Source: Micractinium sp. NFX-FRZ (taxonomy: Eukaryota; Chlorophyta; Trebouxiophyceae; Chlorellales; Chlorellaceae). From it: 64,000 nucleotides of DNA. The stretch spans positions 124,001 to 188,000 of the forward strand of contig JAPTJF010000028.1 of assembly GCA_029339195.1 (NCBI GenBank), in the 5' to 3' direction. Each line of letters begins with the position of its first letter. Positions within the stretch are counted from its first letter, which is position 1. Below, in pieces: positions 22,146 through 33,057 of this stretch. The position numbers were made by a program, and so were the translations under genes. The notes beneath the pieces are model-generated. The model was not told where the DNA came from, searched no databases, and saw only the letters and a list, made by a program, of their open reading frames with translations.

Positions 22146-22646
22146 CACCCTTACACTACTGTTACAGAGTAGGACGGTCCTACTCGGCCACCTGGCCTCC
22201 CACTGGCCTCCTGCTTTTTGTCCCGGGATTGTTCCCGGGATGTCGGTTCGCATGCAACCTTGTCCCCTCAATGCCTGTCCTCTGCGTCTCCCCGCTCTGC
22301 TCTCCCGCTGCCCCCCCCGCTTCTGTGTTGCAAGATCTATCCCTCACCAGTGCATGTTTCCTGACCGACTGCATCCCCCTCAACCATGCTGTCCATTCAG
22401 CCCTTCACTGCCCGTCTGGCCAGCCCTTTTGTGCCTTGTCTGCCCTCACTGCGTACTGTGCATCACATCCATGGTGTCGGTGTGCACACGTGGCTCGTTT
22501 TTCAGTTGAGCACGCGGAACCTTGCAAGCAGTCGTTGCAAGACAGCACCAGCCTTGCAAAGGCGACCAGAAAGACGCAGGCAGGGTACGGGGGTTGTGTT
22601 GCGGCCGCCAGCTGCCAGCTGTCGTGGCTGCCAGCTGGGCGCCAGG
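22146..22646. other. Convergent 3' region
   Basis: 500 bases between the stop codons of the transporter (+) and the first Mpv17 gene (-). TTACA (TGTAA on the minus strand) occurs at about 22149 and 22162. A short perfect hairpin, GAGTAGGAC-G-GTCCTACTC, lies at about 22168-22186. Confidence 0.5.
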
Positions 22647-24110
22647 TCAGCTGACCTTTTCAGAGATGTGCCCCGTGCTGAGATTGAAGACAGGGAGCTT
22701 TCTGGAGGCCACGCCGCGGGCCCGAAGGATCACAAAACACGTCCAGCACACCGCTACCAAGTTGTTGACCAGGACCCGCAGCTGCAGGCAGAGGATAGCA
22801 GGGAGGGGAAGGGTGGGGAATTACGATGAGGAGGCCGGGGGGCACACGAGCTGTGTATCACACTGCTGCCCATGTGTTCGGACAAGCACGCAGCAGCGGC
22901 AGAGGGCGGGCAGGGAAGAGGGGACACCAAGTTGTTGAGGTGGGGGAAGCGGGCAGCGCAGGACGGGGCAAAGCGGGTTGCCCCCAGAGCCAGGCCGGTT
23001 GCGAGGTGCCGGGGGTGCCAGCCTAGCCCAGCACCCATCATCTCAAGTGGTGCACCCACCCACCCACCCACCCACCTCGAGCGGCACCACCGATTGGTTC
23101 ACGAGCTGCACAGCCGGCCACAGGCGCCATCCCCGGCGCTGCACCCCCGGCAGCTCCGCAGCCACCTTGGCGCGCGCCGCCGCCCAGCCTCGCTGGTCTG
23201 CCACCAACGCGACGTAAAAGATCATAAGGCAGTTGTTGAGTGGGGCGTACAGCAGCTGGTCCAGCCCCACACGCTGGGACAGGCGGAAGAGAGCGAGGGC
23301 GGCTGTGCTGGAGCCGGCGCTTGCCAGTTGGCGCGGCGGCGGGAAGAGGCGCACCAGAAGCGACTGCCAGGCGTGGTTGGAGGGGCCTGCGGTGTGCCAG
23401 GGGGGCAGGCAGCGTGGGCAGCGCAGGCGGCAGACAACCAGGGGCTGGCTGGGCAGCGTGGGTGCGGGACAGCCAGCGCAGGCAAGAGCAGAGGAAGGTC
23501 CCGCTTTTGGGAGGTTCCGCCACGGAATGGGAGGCTGGGCACAGGTGGACGGATGTCCTCCTTGAGGCAAGGCTGACCTGAAGCAGGCCGGGGGATGCTG
23601 GCGACGGCAGCGGGCGGGCCCAGTGGTGGGGACAGCCAACGCAGCGTACGCAGAACTGGAGACTCACCATACCAGCAGAGGCCAAAGCAGGCAAGCATGA
23701 GGCAGCGGCGGTAGGACAGCTTGCGCGCGCCCAGCAGCCGTTGTGCTATGGCATCCGACAGCGCTGCCAGGAGGGCGGAAGTCACGGCCTGAGTGCGGCG
23801 GGGGAGGCCGGGGTGCAGCAGGCGGCAGGGTATGTGATGCAAGCTTGCCGATTACTCCTACTTGGGGGAATCAAGACAATGGGACAGGTAGGCATGCCCG
23901 GAAATTTGGTAGGCAGGTGAGACACCCGGCGCTCCGCCAACCAGCCTGGCCGTTGGCGGTGCCCAGAACAGGTCCCCGGCCTGCCAAGAACCCAGCCGGT
24001 ACTGGTTCCCACTGCTGAGCACCTAAGAGAAGGCAGCCCCTCATACGCACCTTGACAACTAGAGGGCTCTCAGACAGGGCCGCTAAATACCAGGCAAGCA
24101 GGAACAACAT
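22647..24110 (-). CDS. Mpv17/PMP22-family membrane protein, copy 1
   Basis: Four exons (24051-24110, 23668-23788, 23076-23386, 22647-22781) join in frame to 208 aa, the usual size for this family of four-helix inner-mitochondrial or peroxisomal membrane proteins. Recognisable blocks: LLAALSDAIAQRLLG near the start, QLLYAPLNNCLMIFYVALV, then RGWRLWPAVQLVNQSVVPLE (the family's W.W..NF..VP-like segment) and LRVLVNNLVAVCWTCFVILR at the C-terminus. The family is thought to form small channels; substrate unknown. The next gene to the right on the same strand belongs to the same family. Confidence 0.88.
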
Positions 24111-24879
24111 GGCGCCTGAACCGCCCGCCAGAACCGCCGGTCGGCGCGTCAGCCGGCACCGCCAGCGGCAGCGTCTCCGCCGCCCGCCTGGGCGCCCGTC
24201 GGCTGAGCTACCGCCCGTCCAATGTGCGTTCCTAGGCTAACAACGGGCTGGCTGCAGCAGAGCGCCAACAGAGGCGGAAGTGGCGGAGAGGCGAACAGCG
24301 CCTGCCTTGAACACCACCCCACCGAAAACCAGGGGCTCTGCAGCGAAGCGCAGACACTGCGGAGGTCCGAGACATTCGCCCGTCCCCCACGTGCGGATCA
24401 AGAGGTTGTTGCCCATCAGATGCCGCGGCATGCAATGACGCATCATGATCCTTCAGCCCAGCCCAGCCCAGCTAGGCAGCGGCTATTACAAGGAGTTACA
24501 GAGCAGCAGAATACATGATAAGGCAGAGAAACAGTCATTGGAGAAAAAAACAGGCTTGACAGACACGCAGGCAGGGGTGAACAGGCAAAGTTGGGAGCTG
24601 GGGAGGGGGGGCGGGGGCGGGGGAGTACAGGCAGTTTCACTTGAGAGTGGGGGGCACGTGACGGGCACCTTCCCACAGCCATCTCCCCCGTGCGAGAGAA
24701 GACATTTTGTGGAGTGCCCCCCACCGTCTTGGGGCCCACACCATTGGGACTGCAGGCCTCAGGCCGCAGCACCCACAGCGTGCGTCGGGCTGACGCAGAC
24801 CTGGGCATGCGCCTGTAGTAGCAGCCCAACGCATGGCACCCTGCTGGCTCATTAGCAGCATGTGCTTAGCGGGCGCGCT
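24111..24879. other. Intergenic region between the two Mpv17-family genes
   Basis: About 770 bases without coding signal. TTACA motifs at about 24485 and 24495 could be the polyadenylation signal (TGTAA) of the gene ending at 24880. Confidence 0.45.
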
Positions 24880-26256
24880 TCACGCAGCTTTAAGCCGCGC
24901 GGCAAGCTGCATGGCTGCGCCGCCGCCGCGCGCGCCCGACTGGCGCAGGATGAGGAAGGTGCTCCAAGCGAATGCCACGAGGTTGAGCCACAGCACCCGC
25001 AGCTGCAGGGGCACACACTCCTGGGAGATGTAGGAGGCCAGGGGCCACACGCGCCAGCCGCGGCTCTGCACGCCCGCAAACTCGGCACGCACCTTGGACC
25101 TGCGGCGGGGGCGAGGGCGGCGGCAGGACAGGGGGGGCAACTGCATCAACACATGCAGGCAGGCAAATGTATGTGCGCAGCTGGATGGGGCAGGACGAGG
25201 GGCCAGGGCTGGGGGCACTTGCAGCTCAAGTAGACGTGAGTGCCGCCATGCAGCCGCGCCTTGGCATGGCAGGGCGGCAGGGGAGGGCCAGGCCTGAGGT
25301 TCACCCCAGTTACCCATTCCGGCACGCGCTCCCCCTTGCTCCCAACCCACCCCACCCGCCCAAGCACCACCCCCACCCTCCCCTGCAGCTGCTGCTGCCC
25401 CAGTGCTGCCCCAGTGCTGCCCCAGTGCTGCCCGCTCACTTGGCGCTGCCCAACACCTCCCGCCCAGCTGTAGCCCCACCCCTGCATGCATACAACATGC
25501 AGCCAGGCTGCCTGCTCACTTTGTGCTGCCCAGGCTGCGGCCCTCCACCACGAGGGCCATGTAAGACATGAAGAGGGCGTTGCACCAGGGGCCAAAGGTC
25601 AGCTGGTCAAGCAGCACCTTCTTCAGGCTGCAGAGGGCAGGGTGAGGATAGGTAATGAAACGGTCGAGCTTCTGATAGTTGAGCGTCTATGAACAAGGGA
25701 CCGAGGGTCAGCTAAACCAGCAGCACCTTCGTCAGGCTGCAGGGAGGGGGCGGGGCAGGGGGCGGGGCAGAGGGACCGGGCTCCACGGGGGTTCAACTAC
25801 ACATTGATACCAAAACACAGGTTGGCACGCAGACCACAGCCCCTCCCATTGCATCAATCACCTGCGCAGCGGGTCCTTCTTGTTGGGGAACAGCTTCTCC
25901 AAGATCTGCTGCCAGAAGTGAGAGGCGGGCCCCGCCCACACGGCGCCATACAGCGCAATCGCCAGTGTGCGCCGCCAGTTGACGCCGCCTGCAGCCGACC
26001 CAGAGATGCGCTGAGCCAGCAGGTCGGACAAGCCTGCCAGTGTGCCGGCTGTGATGGACTGCAGGCAGCGGGAAGGGATGAGGAGCGGGCTGTGGGCCAG
26101 CGGGCAGCCTGAAATCGGCGTGTCGGCGGCAGAGCGCTGTTGCGCCGGGTGGCCAACCAGGTGCACCGGCCGTGAGCCCACCTTGGTCCTGATAGGCTTT
26201 GTGTTGAGCTGGTGGAGGTAGCGCTTCCAAGCCAGATCCAGCACGCCACCCGACAT
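24880..26256 (-). CDS. Mpv17/PMP22-family membrane protein, copy 2
   Basis: Four exons (26182-26256, 25862-26058, 25520-25627, 24880-25099) join in frame to 199 aa. The start MSGGVLDLAWKRYLHQLNTK has the family's W..YL..L..NP.-like opening. Next come SITAGTLAGLSDLLAQRISG, DQLTFGPWCNALFMSYMAL, RGWRVWPLASYISQECVPLQ and VLWLNLVAFAWSTFLILR. Four hydrophobic helices are predicted in the usual places. Sequence and exon layout differ clearly from copy 1, so this is either an old duplication or two family members brought together. It is divergent from the STT7-type kinase gene. Confidence 0.9.
25591..25744. repeat. Exon-start echo in Mpv17 copy 2
   Basis: Exon 3 start with its acceptor (25591-25633; minus-strand product SLKKVLLDQLT) is echoed at 25701-25744. 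The plus strand there reads GGTCAGCTAAACCAGCAGCA and then CCTTCGTCAGGCTGCAG, in the upstream intron. Confidence 0.85.
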
Positions 26257-26769
26257 GGTCGGCTGAGCACTTCGCCCGTCCCTGAGCAGCTAGCGGCAGC
26301 AGTGGCGGGAAGCTGCGCAAGCGGCAGCACTGCCCAAGGAGCGCTGGTACACTCGCTGTCGCCGAGACTAGGCACAGCCGAAGCGGTGGGGAGCCTGGAC
26401 CGCAGTGCTGGCTTAGTTTTCTGGGGCGCCGAAGAATGGAGGGATGCCGGTTGTGCAGCAGGCTGTAGGTTGTCTATGATGTCGCTGTCCAGCAGCGACG
26501 CTCGATGCTGGGGCGACGTCCCTGTTGACTCACAATCCTAAATTCGAGCGCCCGAAAGGAGGGTAACGAGCGCAGCAGCCGCAGCAGATCTGGAGCGCTG
26601 CGAGATGTGGACCCCAAACTGCTTGCCGACACGGCCTACCTGTCCTGAGCGCTGCACCTGAGGTCGCCATTGACGCGCACGCCCCTGTCGTGCTCCTGGC
26701 CGCCACAGGTCTCCCACGCTCCTGCTAGTCACCCACGGCCCCCCGGCTCGCTGGGCCACCCCCTCGGCC
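26257..26769. promoter_or_regulatory. Bidirectional promoter region, Mpv17 copy 2 / STT7
   Basis: 513 bases between divergent start codons. No clear TATA box or known light-response motif could be identified by eye. Confidence 0.45.
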
Positions 26770-29700
26770 ATGGCGGGTCTCGACGCCGCCATGACCACTC
26801 AAATCGGCGCTCGTGCCGCCCCCAGCGCCCCCTACTGTTGCAGCCGCCCCGCACCTGCGTGCCGCTCGCTGCCGCTGCTGCCGCTGCGGCGAGTGCGGCG
26901 GCGGGGTGCAGCTGCCACGACAGCTGCGCTGCTGCCAGAGCACCTGGAAGCGGCAGCCAGCGGGCTCAGCCACCTGTTGACGCTGGCCTATGAGCCGGTT
27001 GTGCTGCCGTGCTCTTCCATGAACTGCGGAGACATCACCTACCGCAGGTCCGTGCTGGGGCCGGGCGGGCCGCCCCTCTTGTTGTTTGGCCAATCAGCAG
27101 TGATGTCGCCCAGCAATATGCTAAATTGAGCTGTGTTTCTCTTGGATTGAGAACCTTTGACCACTCTTGGAATTCACTTGCCTGTGTTGCTCGCTTGTTC
27201 GCCTGCGTGGCCCCGCCACCAAACCGTCCGGGGGACCGACCACGCACGGAGTGCCGAGGGGTCAACCCAACCCTCGGGGCCTGTCCTGCTGCCTGCTAAG
27301 CAACAAGTGGCCAAAATTTGGACTGAACCGCCCTCTCTGCTGCAGCTCTTTGGACCCAGTGCTGCGCATGGAGGAGCGGGGGATCAACCCGCAGGGCCTG
27401 GCCCTGCTGGCGGTGGTGGCCCTCTACATGTTCCAGCGGCCTGGCGTGCTGCCGGGCGCGATAGACACGTACTTCAAGGCGCCCCTGCAGCGGGCACGCA
27501 GCAAGGTGTATGGAAAGGTGCGAGGCGCCGGGGGGGCAGCGAGGGAGAAGGGGTAGAGCTTGGGGGGCAGCGGGGCCGGGGTTGTGGGGTAGTGGGGCAG
27601 GGTTTGGGAGCGGGCAGGCGGCGGTGAAGTGCGGGGCACGACAGGTGAAGCGGGCGTGAGCGAGAGGAGTGCGGTAGCGTGATGGCAGCTGTTCGGTACA
27701 GGGGCGCGTGCCTAGAGCATGCCGCCGGTGGAGCTGTTTGGGATGCTGGGCAAAGGTCCAGCGCTGCTCGTGCTCGCTCAGCGCCACACCTGCATCGATC
27801 CGTCGGCAGCTGGCATGTCATGGCGGCTGACGTGGCATGCATGCCGACGTGGCATGCATGCTGACGTGGCATGCCTGTACATCGACGCTAACCCGCCTGC
27901 AGGAGGATTTTGACATGGGCAAGAAGCTGGCGTCCGGCGGTTTTGGCACCGTGTACCGCGCCAAGCTGGTGGATGCGGAGGAGGGGCTGCCGCGGGATGT
28001 GATTGTGAAGAAGGCGACGGAGTTTGGGGAGGCCGAGGTGAGGCCTGGGGAGGGCGGGCAGGGTTGGGGGAGATGAGAAGAACGGGCAGGCGTTGGGGAG
28101 ATGAGGAGTGGATGGTGTGAGCGGAGGGTTGGGGAGGCGGACGTGGGCCAGGGAGTGGAACCGAGCTGAGGTGGGGAAGGGGGAGGTAGTGGGGGGAGCA
28201 GGAGCAGTGTGATTGTGAAGAGGGCGCCGGAGTGTGGTGAGGCCTGGGGAGGGAGAGAAGGGATGAATGGTGTAAGGGGAACCGGGGAGATGAGGCGTGG
28301 GCGGCGGGAGCGGCGGCTGGGCAGGCGCAGCTGCGGCCGACGGGTGCCACCTGCGTGTGCGCGCGGCGTCAGGGGCAGGCAGGCTGTGCCGGCTGTGGAG
28401 CTGGACTGGAGGGATCGGCTGCAGGGGGGCGGGGGCGGCCTGGATGTGCTGGTCACGGCTGGTCGTGCACTCCATCCCCATCACCCCGTCGTTTTTCTGT
28501 GGATGAACTAGCGCATGGTGCAGCGGGGCCCCGCCGTGCCTGCAGCAACTAGTCACGCAGCACCGCTCCTGCCTGGCCCCTTTACTGTGCACCCCCTGCA
28601 GGCCTGGATGAACGAGCGCATGATGCGTTGGGCGCCCAAGGCCTCTGCCGAGTTCATCACGGCGTTCAGCGATGGCAGGGGCAAGGTCGGCGACAGCACC
28701 TGGCTGGTGTGGGCTTACGAGGGGGACTTCACGCTGTCCGACCTCATGCAGGCGAGCTCCACTGAGTTTGTTGTCCATCAGCCAAGGGGGGTGGTGGGGA
28801 CGGGAGGTTGGGTGGGTGGGTGGGGGTGGGCCGACGCGCGGGGCTACACGCTGTCTGATGTCATGCAGGCAAGCTGCAGCAAATTGTTGTATACATAGTA
28901 GTGCCTAAGCAGGCATGAGCAGAGATAGAGCGTGGGGTGCGGAGGGAGGGTTGGGTGGGTGGGGGCGAGGGCGGAATCCCCCCAATTATGTCCCCTGTCA
29001 CACTGGCATTCAACAGCCGTCTTCTCGTGTTGTCTTGCCACCCCCCGCAGAAGAAGGAGTTCCCTTACAACCTTGAGCAGTCCCTGTTTGGGCGGGAGCT
29101 CAACATCCCCAAGGGGCCGGAGCGCAAGGCCGCCATCCTGCGGGTGGCGCTGCAGCAGCTGCTTGAGTGCCTGCAGAAGTGCCACGCAGTGGGTGAGCAG
29201 CGCCGGGAGTGGGGGGCCTTGGGGGCAGCACGCTTATGCCGCGGCACAAGTTACGGCAAGCCTGTGGGAGTTTTGGAGTGCAGGGTCTTGGCACCTCGCC
29301 TCTCACCCTCTCTTGTGCCCCTCTCCTGCAGGCATTGTGCACCGCGACATCAAGCCCCAGACATGCGTTGCCCTGGGCACCCTCGCCTCTCACCCTCCCT
29401 GTGTTTCTGTCTCCCGCAGGCATCGTGCACCGCGACATCAAGCCTCAGAACTGCATCCTGTCTGAGCGGGACCAGTGCATCAAGCTGATCGATTTTGGGG
29501 CGGCAGCCGACCTGCGCATCGGTGGGTGGAGGTTGCGCTGCATCTGCTTCGAATGTGGCACTGTGTGGCCTTCTAATGTAGTTCTGCAGCCACCCTGGAG
29601 CACCCAATTCGGTTGTCGAGGGGGCAGCAGCGGAGCTGCGCATCTGTGGGCGGGCCATGGTTGGTGGTGGGCAGGACAGGCGCTGATGCAGTACGCCAGG

Positions 29701-32700
29701 CGAGCACATGCAAGTAGAATTGTCAAAGTGATGTGGTGTCGACCTTGTTTGTTCACGTGCTTCCTTGCCACGCAGGCCTCAACTACGTGCCCAACCAGTA
29801 CCTGCTTGACCCGCGGTACGCCCCGCCGCAGCAGTACATCATGAGCAAGCAGACGCCCAGGTGCGTTGGGCAGGCGTGCCTGGACGGGTGGCGGGTGGGC
29901 GAAGATGTTGGGCACGGGTGGTCTGGTCTGGGGCGGGTGGGTAGCTGGATGGAAGGGATCAGTGCGTGGCGGCGGCCTGCCAGGGGAGGGCGAGGGGGTG
30001 TAGCACGCTGCAGGCTTGCTACTGTGCCGTGCCACGGTCGCAGCTGCCAGGGGCCAGCTGCCTGGGAGCGGCGCGGGAGTTTCCTGAAGTACCACTCCTC
30101 AGCTGGTTATGGCAGGGTGTGCACATGTAACACCCTCTCTGGTGTCTGTGCCCGGCCGCTCACCTCTGCCGCCCCGCCTCTGCCACCTCCCGGTGCCCGC
30201 AGGGCGCCCCCCGCGCCCGTGGCCGCCCTCCTCTCCCCCGTGCTGTGGCGCCTCAACAACCCCGACCGCTTCGACATGTACTCCGTGGGGGTGGTGCTGC
30301 TGCAGGTGTGGTGAAGATGAGAGGGCGTGGCACCATGGGGGGGAGCTCGTGCTCTTGTTGCGGGGCCCTGTGCAACCTTGCGCGCTGCTGCCTGCCTGAA
30401 CGAGTGAGGGGTGGCATGCCTGCCTGCATGCCTTGCGTGCCGCCTGCTCATCTGCTGTGTGTGCGCTTCCCTCTCCACCCCTGCCAGATGGCCTTCCCCA
30501 TCCTGCGCCAGGACAACGCGCTGGTCAACTTCAGCAAGTGAGTGCTGCCAACTAACGTGTGCTGTGTTGCAAGCAGCGGGCGCTGTCAAGGGGGGTGCTG
30601 TGGCAGGGAGGTCAGATGCTGCACACGCAAGGGGCTGCGGTACGATGGCAAGGCAGGCGAGGACTTGAAGCGGGCCGCGGAGGCCCCAGTGGGACGCCGT
30701 GGGAAGTGGACAGGATCCGCTCTTGCCACCCCCATGCCCCCCCTGCCCTCCTCACCCTCTGCACCTCCCACCCATTGCCTGCCCTCGTTCCCCCCCGCAG
30801 GCAGCTTGCGGAGCAGTACGGGTGGAGCCTGCCATCCTGGCGCAAGGCCATGGAGCGACGGGACGAGAAGAACTACAAGGAGGGGTTTGCTGTGCTGGAT
30901 GCGGGTGACGGCTCTGGCTGGGACCTGCTCTGCAACCTCATGCAGTGAGTGGGGCGGGGCGGGACGTTGGCAGGTTAGGGAGGCACAGGGGACATTCTGG
31001 GAGGCGGCAGTGTGTGCACGATGGCGCGCGGCCGCTGCAGGTGGGCGTTGGCGGCAGCGGGCGCCCACCGGTCGCTTCCAGGTTACACTTGTGCTTGAAT
31101 CCCCGTGCGCTGCAGTGTGAATTTGCCCCCCCCCGGCACCGCCTGCCCATTCCTGCACCTCCCGGCTTGCACACCCGCTTGCCCGTGCTTCCTCCTACCC
31201 CCCCTGCCTGCACTCATCTCCCCTTCTCCCCCCCCCTTTGTGTAATGTCTCCCCCTCCCCTTGCCTCCCTCCCTCCCTCCCCTTGCCTCCCTCCCTCCCT
31301 CCCTCCTTTCCCTTCCCTGCAGGTACGAGCCCGGCAGCAGGCTGTCTGCCGACCAGGCGCTGGCACACCCCTGGTTCGGTGTGGTCACCCCGGCAGGCGT
31401 GGTGAGCAGCACGATGGGCACGATGCTCAAGGCGGCCAGCAAGGTGCGGGGGCACACGCGTGTTCGATTTGGGGTTTGAGTAGGGTTCAGGTTCGGGTTC
31501 AGGGCAAGTTTTATTGGCATGTTGTGCAATGCTTAAGGCGGCCAGCAAGGTGGGGGCGGCACAGGCTGGCGTGGTTGGGCAGGGTTTGCGGTGCCTGCCG
31601 AGCCTGCCGCCACCCATGCTTCCCTCTCGCACCCCCACGATCCCTGCGAAGTTGTTTTGCAGCCCGCCAGATCTGCCCTGCAAAGTTGTTGTCTTGTTGC
31701 CCGCCACATCTGCACTATCAGCACCCACCCTTCTCTCTCCCCCGCAATTTTCCTACTCACCCACGCGGGTGCCCAAGCCTGTCCGCCTGCCCCTTCTGAC
31801 ACCATGCATGCCTCCATCCCTCACCCCAATCACCCCGAACGCAGGTGACCGAGTCTGTTGACGACGGCTGGCTGGAGCGGCAGGTCATCCGCAACGGCAC
31901 GCGCGAGGCGGGCGGCTTCACCGAGGCATACCTCACGGAGGAGGGGTTCACCGATGAAGCGCGCAAGCGCGACGTGAGTGGTCCTTATTGTTGTGGTGTG
32001 CTTTGCCCTGTGCCGGGTGATGATTGAAAGGGCGTACCCCACAGAGGAGGGGTTCGTTGGCGAGGCGCGCAAGCGCGATGTGACCCCCTCCATCTGCCCC
32101 CGTTTTGCGCCTGGTTTGGTTGCTTGTTGGGCTAGCTGGCGGAGGAGGGGTTTGTTGACGAGGCGCGCAAGCGCGATGTGAATTTGCATAGAGAATCTGT
32201 GCTTTCGTACGTTTCTATGTTTGGGGGGCCTGGTTGGCAGGGGACGGGTGCATGCGGAGGCGGGAAAGCGTGGCTTGACTCTCCCACCTGCCCCCTGTGC
32301 CTTTGAACGTGCTTTGGAAAGCTTTGTGGGCCCACCTCACCGAGGAGGGGTCCACCAAGGCGCGCAATAGCGACGTGTGACTTCCCACCCGCCCCCCTTT
32401 GCGTCAGCTGTGGTTTGCTGTTTGGCGGAGCTGGCAGAGGAAGGGTTCACCATGCACTTGCCCTCCTGCTGCCCTGTCCCCTCACCATGCATCTGCCCTC
32501 CTGCCCTGCCTCTATGTGTTCACAGAACGAGCTGCCCGAGAATCTGGCCAACGCCTCCAACACCATTGCCTGGTGGCAGAACCGGCAGGCGGACGTGCAG
32601 GCACGGCTGAGCGAGCGGCGGGCAGCGGCGGGCCAGGTGAGCGGCGCGGGGCGGGAGGGCGGGCGGGCGGTTGGTTGTGTTGGCATGCTTAGGGTGGGCC

Positions 32701-33057
32701 CGTCAGCAGCAGCTGCTGCTGCTGTTTCCCTGCTGCCCAGCTGACAAAGAGTAGTTGTGTCCCCTTAGGAAGAGGGCTGCTTGCAGAGTCAGCTCATAAG
32801 CTGGCCCTCCCATTCTCTGCCTTCTTGCCCCACTGCCTGGCTGACAAGTTGTGCACTGGGATTGCGAAGAAGGTTCTGCATCTCAGATGCATGCCTCCGC
32901 TGCACAGCTCACCCCTGCTCCTCCCGCCCCCGCTCCCGACCTGTGCTCGCAGGCTGACAAGGCAGACAGTGAGATTGCAAAGAGCAGCGAGAATGGCAAC
33001 GGCAAGAAAACAGGCCCCAAGCTCAACCTGTTCGACCTGGTCAAATCAAACAAGTGA
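26770..33057 (+). CDS. STT7: Thylakoid state-transition kinase, STT7/STN7 type
   Basis: Ser/Thr kinase that phosphorylates light-harvesting complex II when plastoquinone is reduced, driving state transitions. Fourteen exons give 608 aa: 26770-27047, 27346-27517, 27903-28037, 28602-28751, 29051-29192, 29420-29521, 29777-29860, 30203-30305, 30488-30537, 30801-30944, 31323-31443, 31845-31973, 32526-32636, 32953-33057 (29777-29860 may be off by one base). The N-terminus is transit-peptide-like. A lumenal Cys pair CSSMNC (CX4C, the redox motif of STT7/STN7) is followed by one membrane span ([13 protein letters not shown]). Kinase motifs: [61 protein letters not shown], and the STN-type [15 protein letters not shown] and [17 protein letters not shown]. 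The C-terminus has [11 protein letters not shown] as in STN7. Intron 4 uses a GC donor. The related kinase STN8/STL1 is the alternative. Confidence 0.9.
27998..28256. repeat. Exon-end echo in STT7 intron 3
   Basis: The end of exon 3 (GTGATTGTGAAGAAGGCGAC plus donor, 27998-28050) is echoed at about 28208-28256 (GTGATTGTGAAGAGGGCGCC, then GTGAGGCCTGGGGAGGG). The echo includes the flanking intron bases. Confidence 0.85.
28728..28872. repeat. Exon-end echo in STT7 intron 4, both with GC donors
   Basis: The end of exon 4 (CACGCTGTCCGACCTCATGC, then AG|GCGAGC at 28752) is echoed at about 28845-28872 as CACGCTGTCTGATGTCATGC, then AG|GCAAGC. Original and echo both carry a GC instead of a GT donor. 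Confidence 0.85.
29289..29455. repeat. Tandem duplication of the STT7 catalytic-loop exon start
   Basis: About 88-base tandem repeat. The upstream copy (acceptor at ~29331) encodes [10 protein letters not shown] and then diverges. The true exon begins at 29420 and encodes [12 protein letters not shown]. The duplicated unit includes the preceding pyrimidine-rich intron (CGCCTCTCACCCTC in both). Confidence 0.92.
29495..29660. repeat. Exon-end echo in STT7 intron 6
   Basis: Exon 6 end (GGGGCGGCAGCCGACCTGCG, then CATCGGTGGG) is echoed at about 29618-29658 (GGGGGCAGCAGCGGAGCTGC, then GCATCTGTGGGCGGG). Confidence 0.75.
31420..31560. repeat. Exon-end echo in STT7 intron 11
   Basis: Exon 11 end (GATGCTCAAGGCGGCCAGCA, then AG|GTGCGGG) is echoed at about 31525-31560 (AATGCTTAAGGCGGCCAGCA, then AGGTGGGGG). 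Confidence 0.85.
31932..32456. repeat. Run of about five copies of the STT7 exon 12 end
   Basis: The true exon end ([13 protein letters not shown], 31932-31973) is followed in the intron by copies at 32041-32084 ([14 protein letters not shown]), 32137-32182 ([14 protein letters not shown]), ~32336-32380 (decayed, [13 protein letters not shown]) and a fragment at ~32431-32453 (AEEGFTM). The spacers share bases such as CATCTGCCCC, TTTTGCG and GTTTGCTGTTTGGCGGAGCT-like runs. The unit is therefore exon end plus intron, about 95-150 bases. Confidence 0.88.
32839..32995. repeat. Exon-start echo in STT7 intron 13
   Basis: Exon 14 start (GGCTGACAAGGCAGACAGTG, then AGATTGCAAAGA at 32951) is echoed upstream at about 32839-32875 (GGCTGACAAGTTGTGCACTG, then GGATTGCGAAGA). 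Confidence 0.75.
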
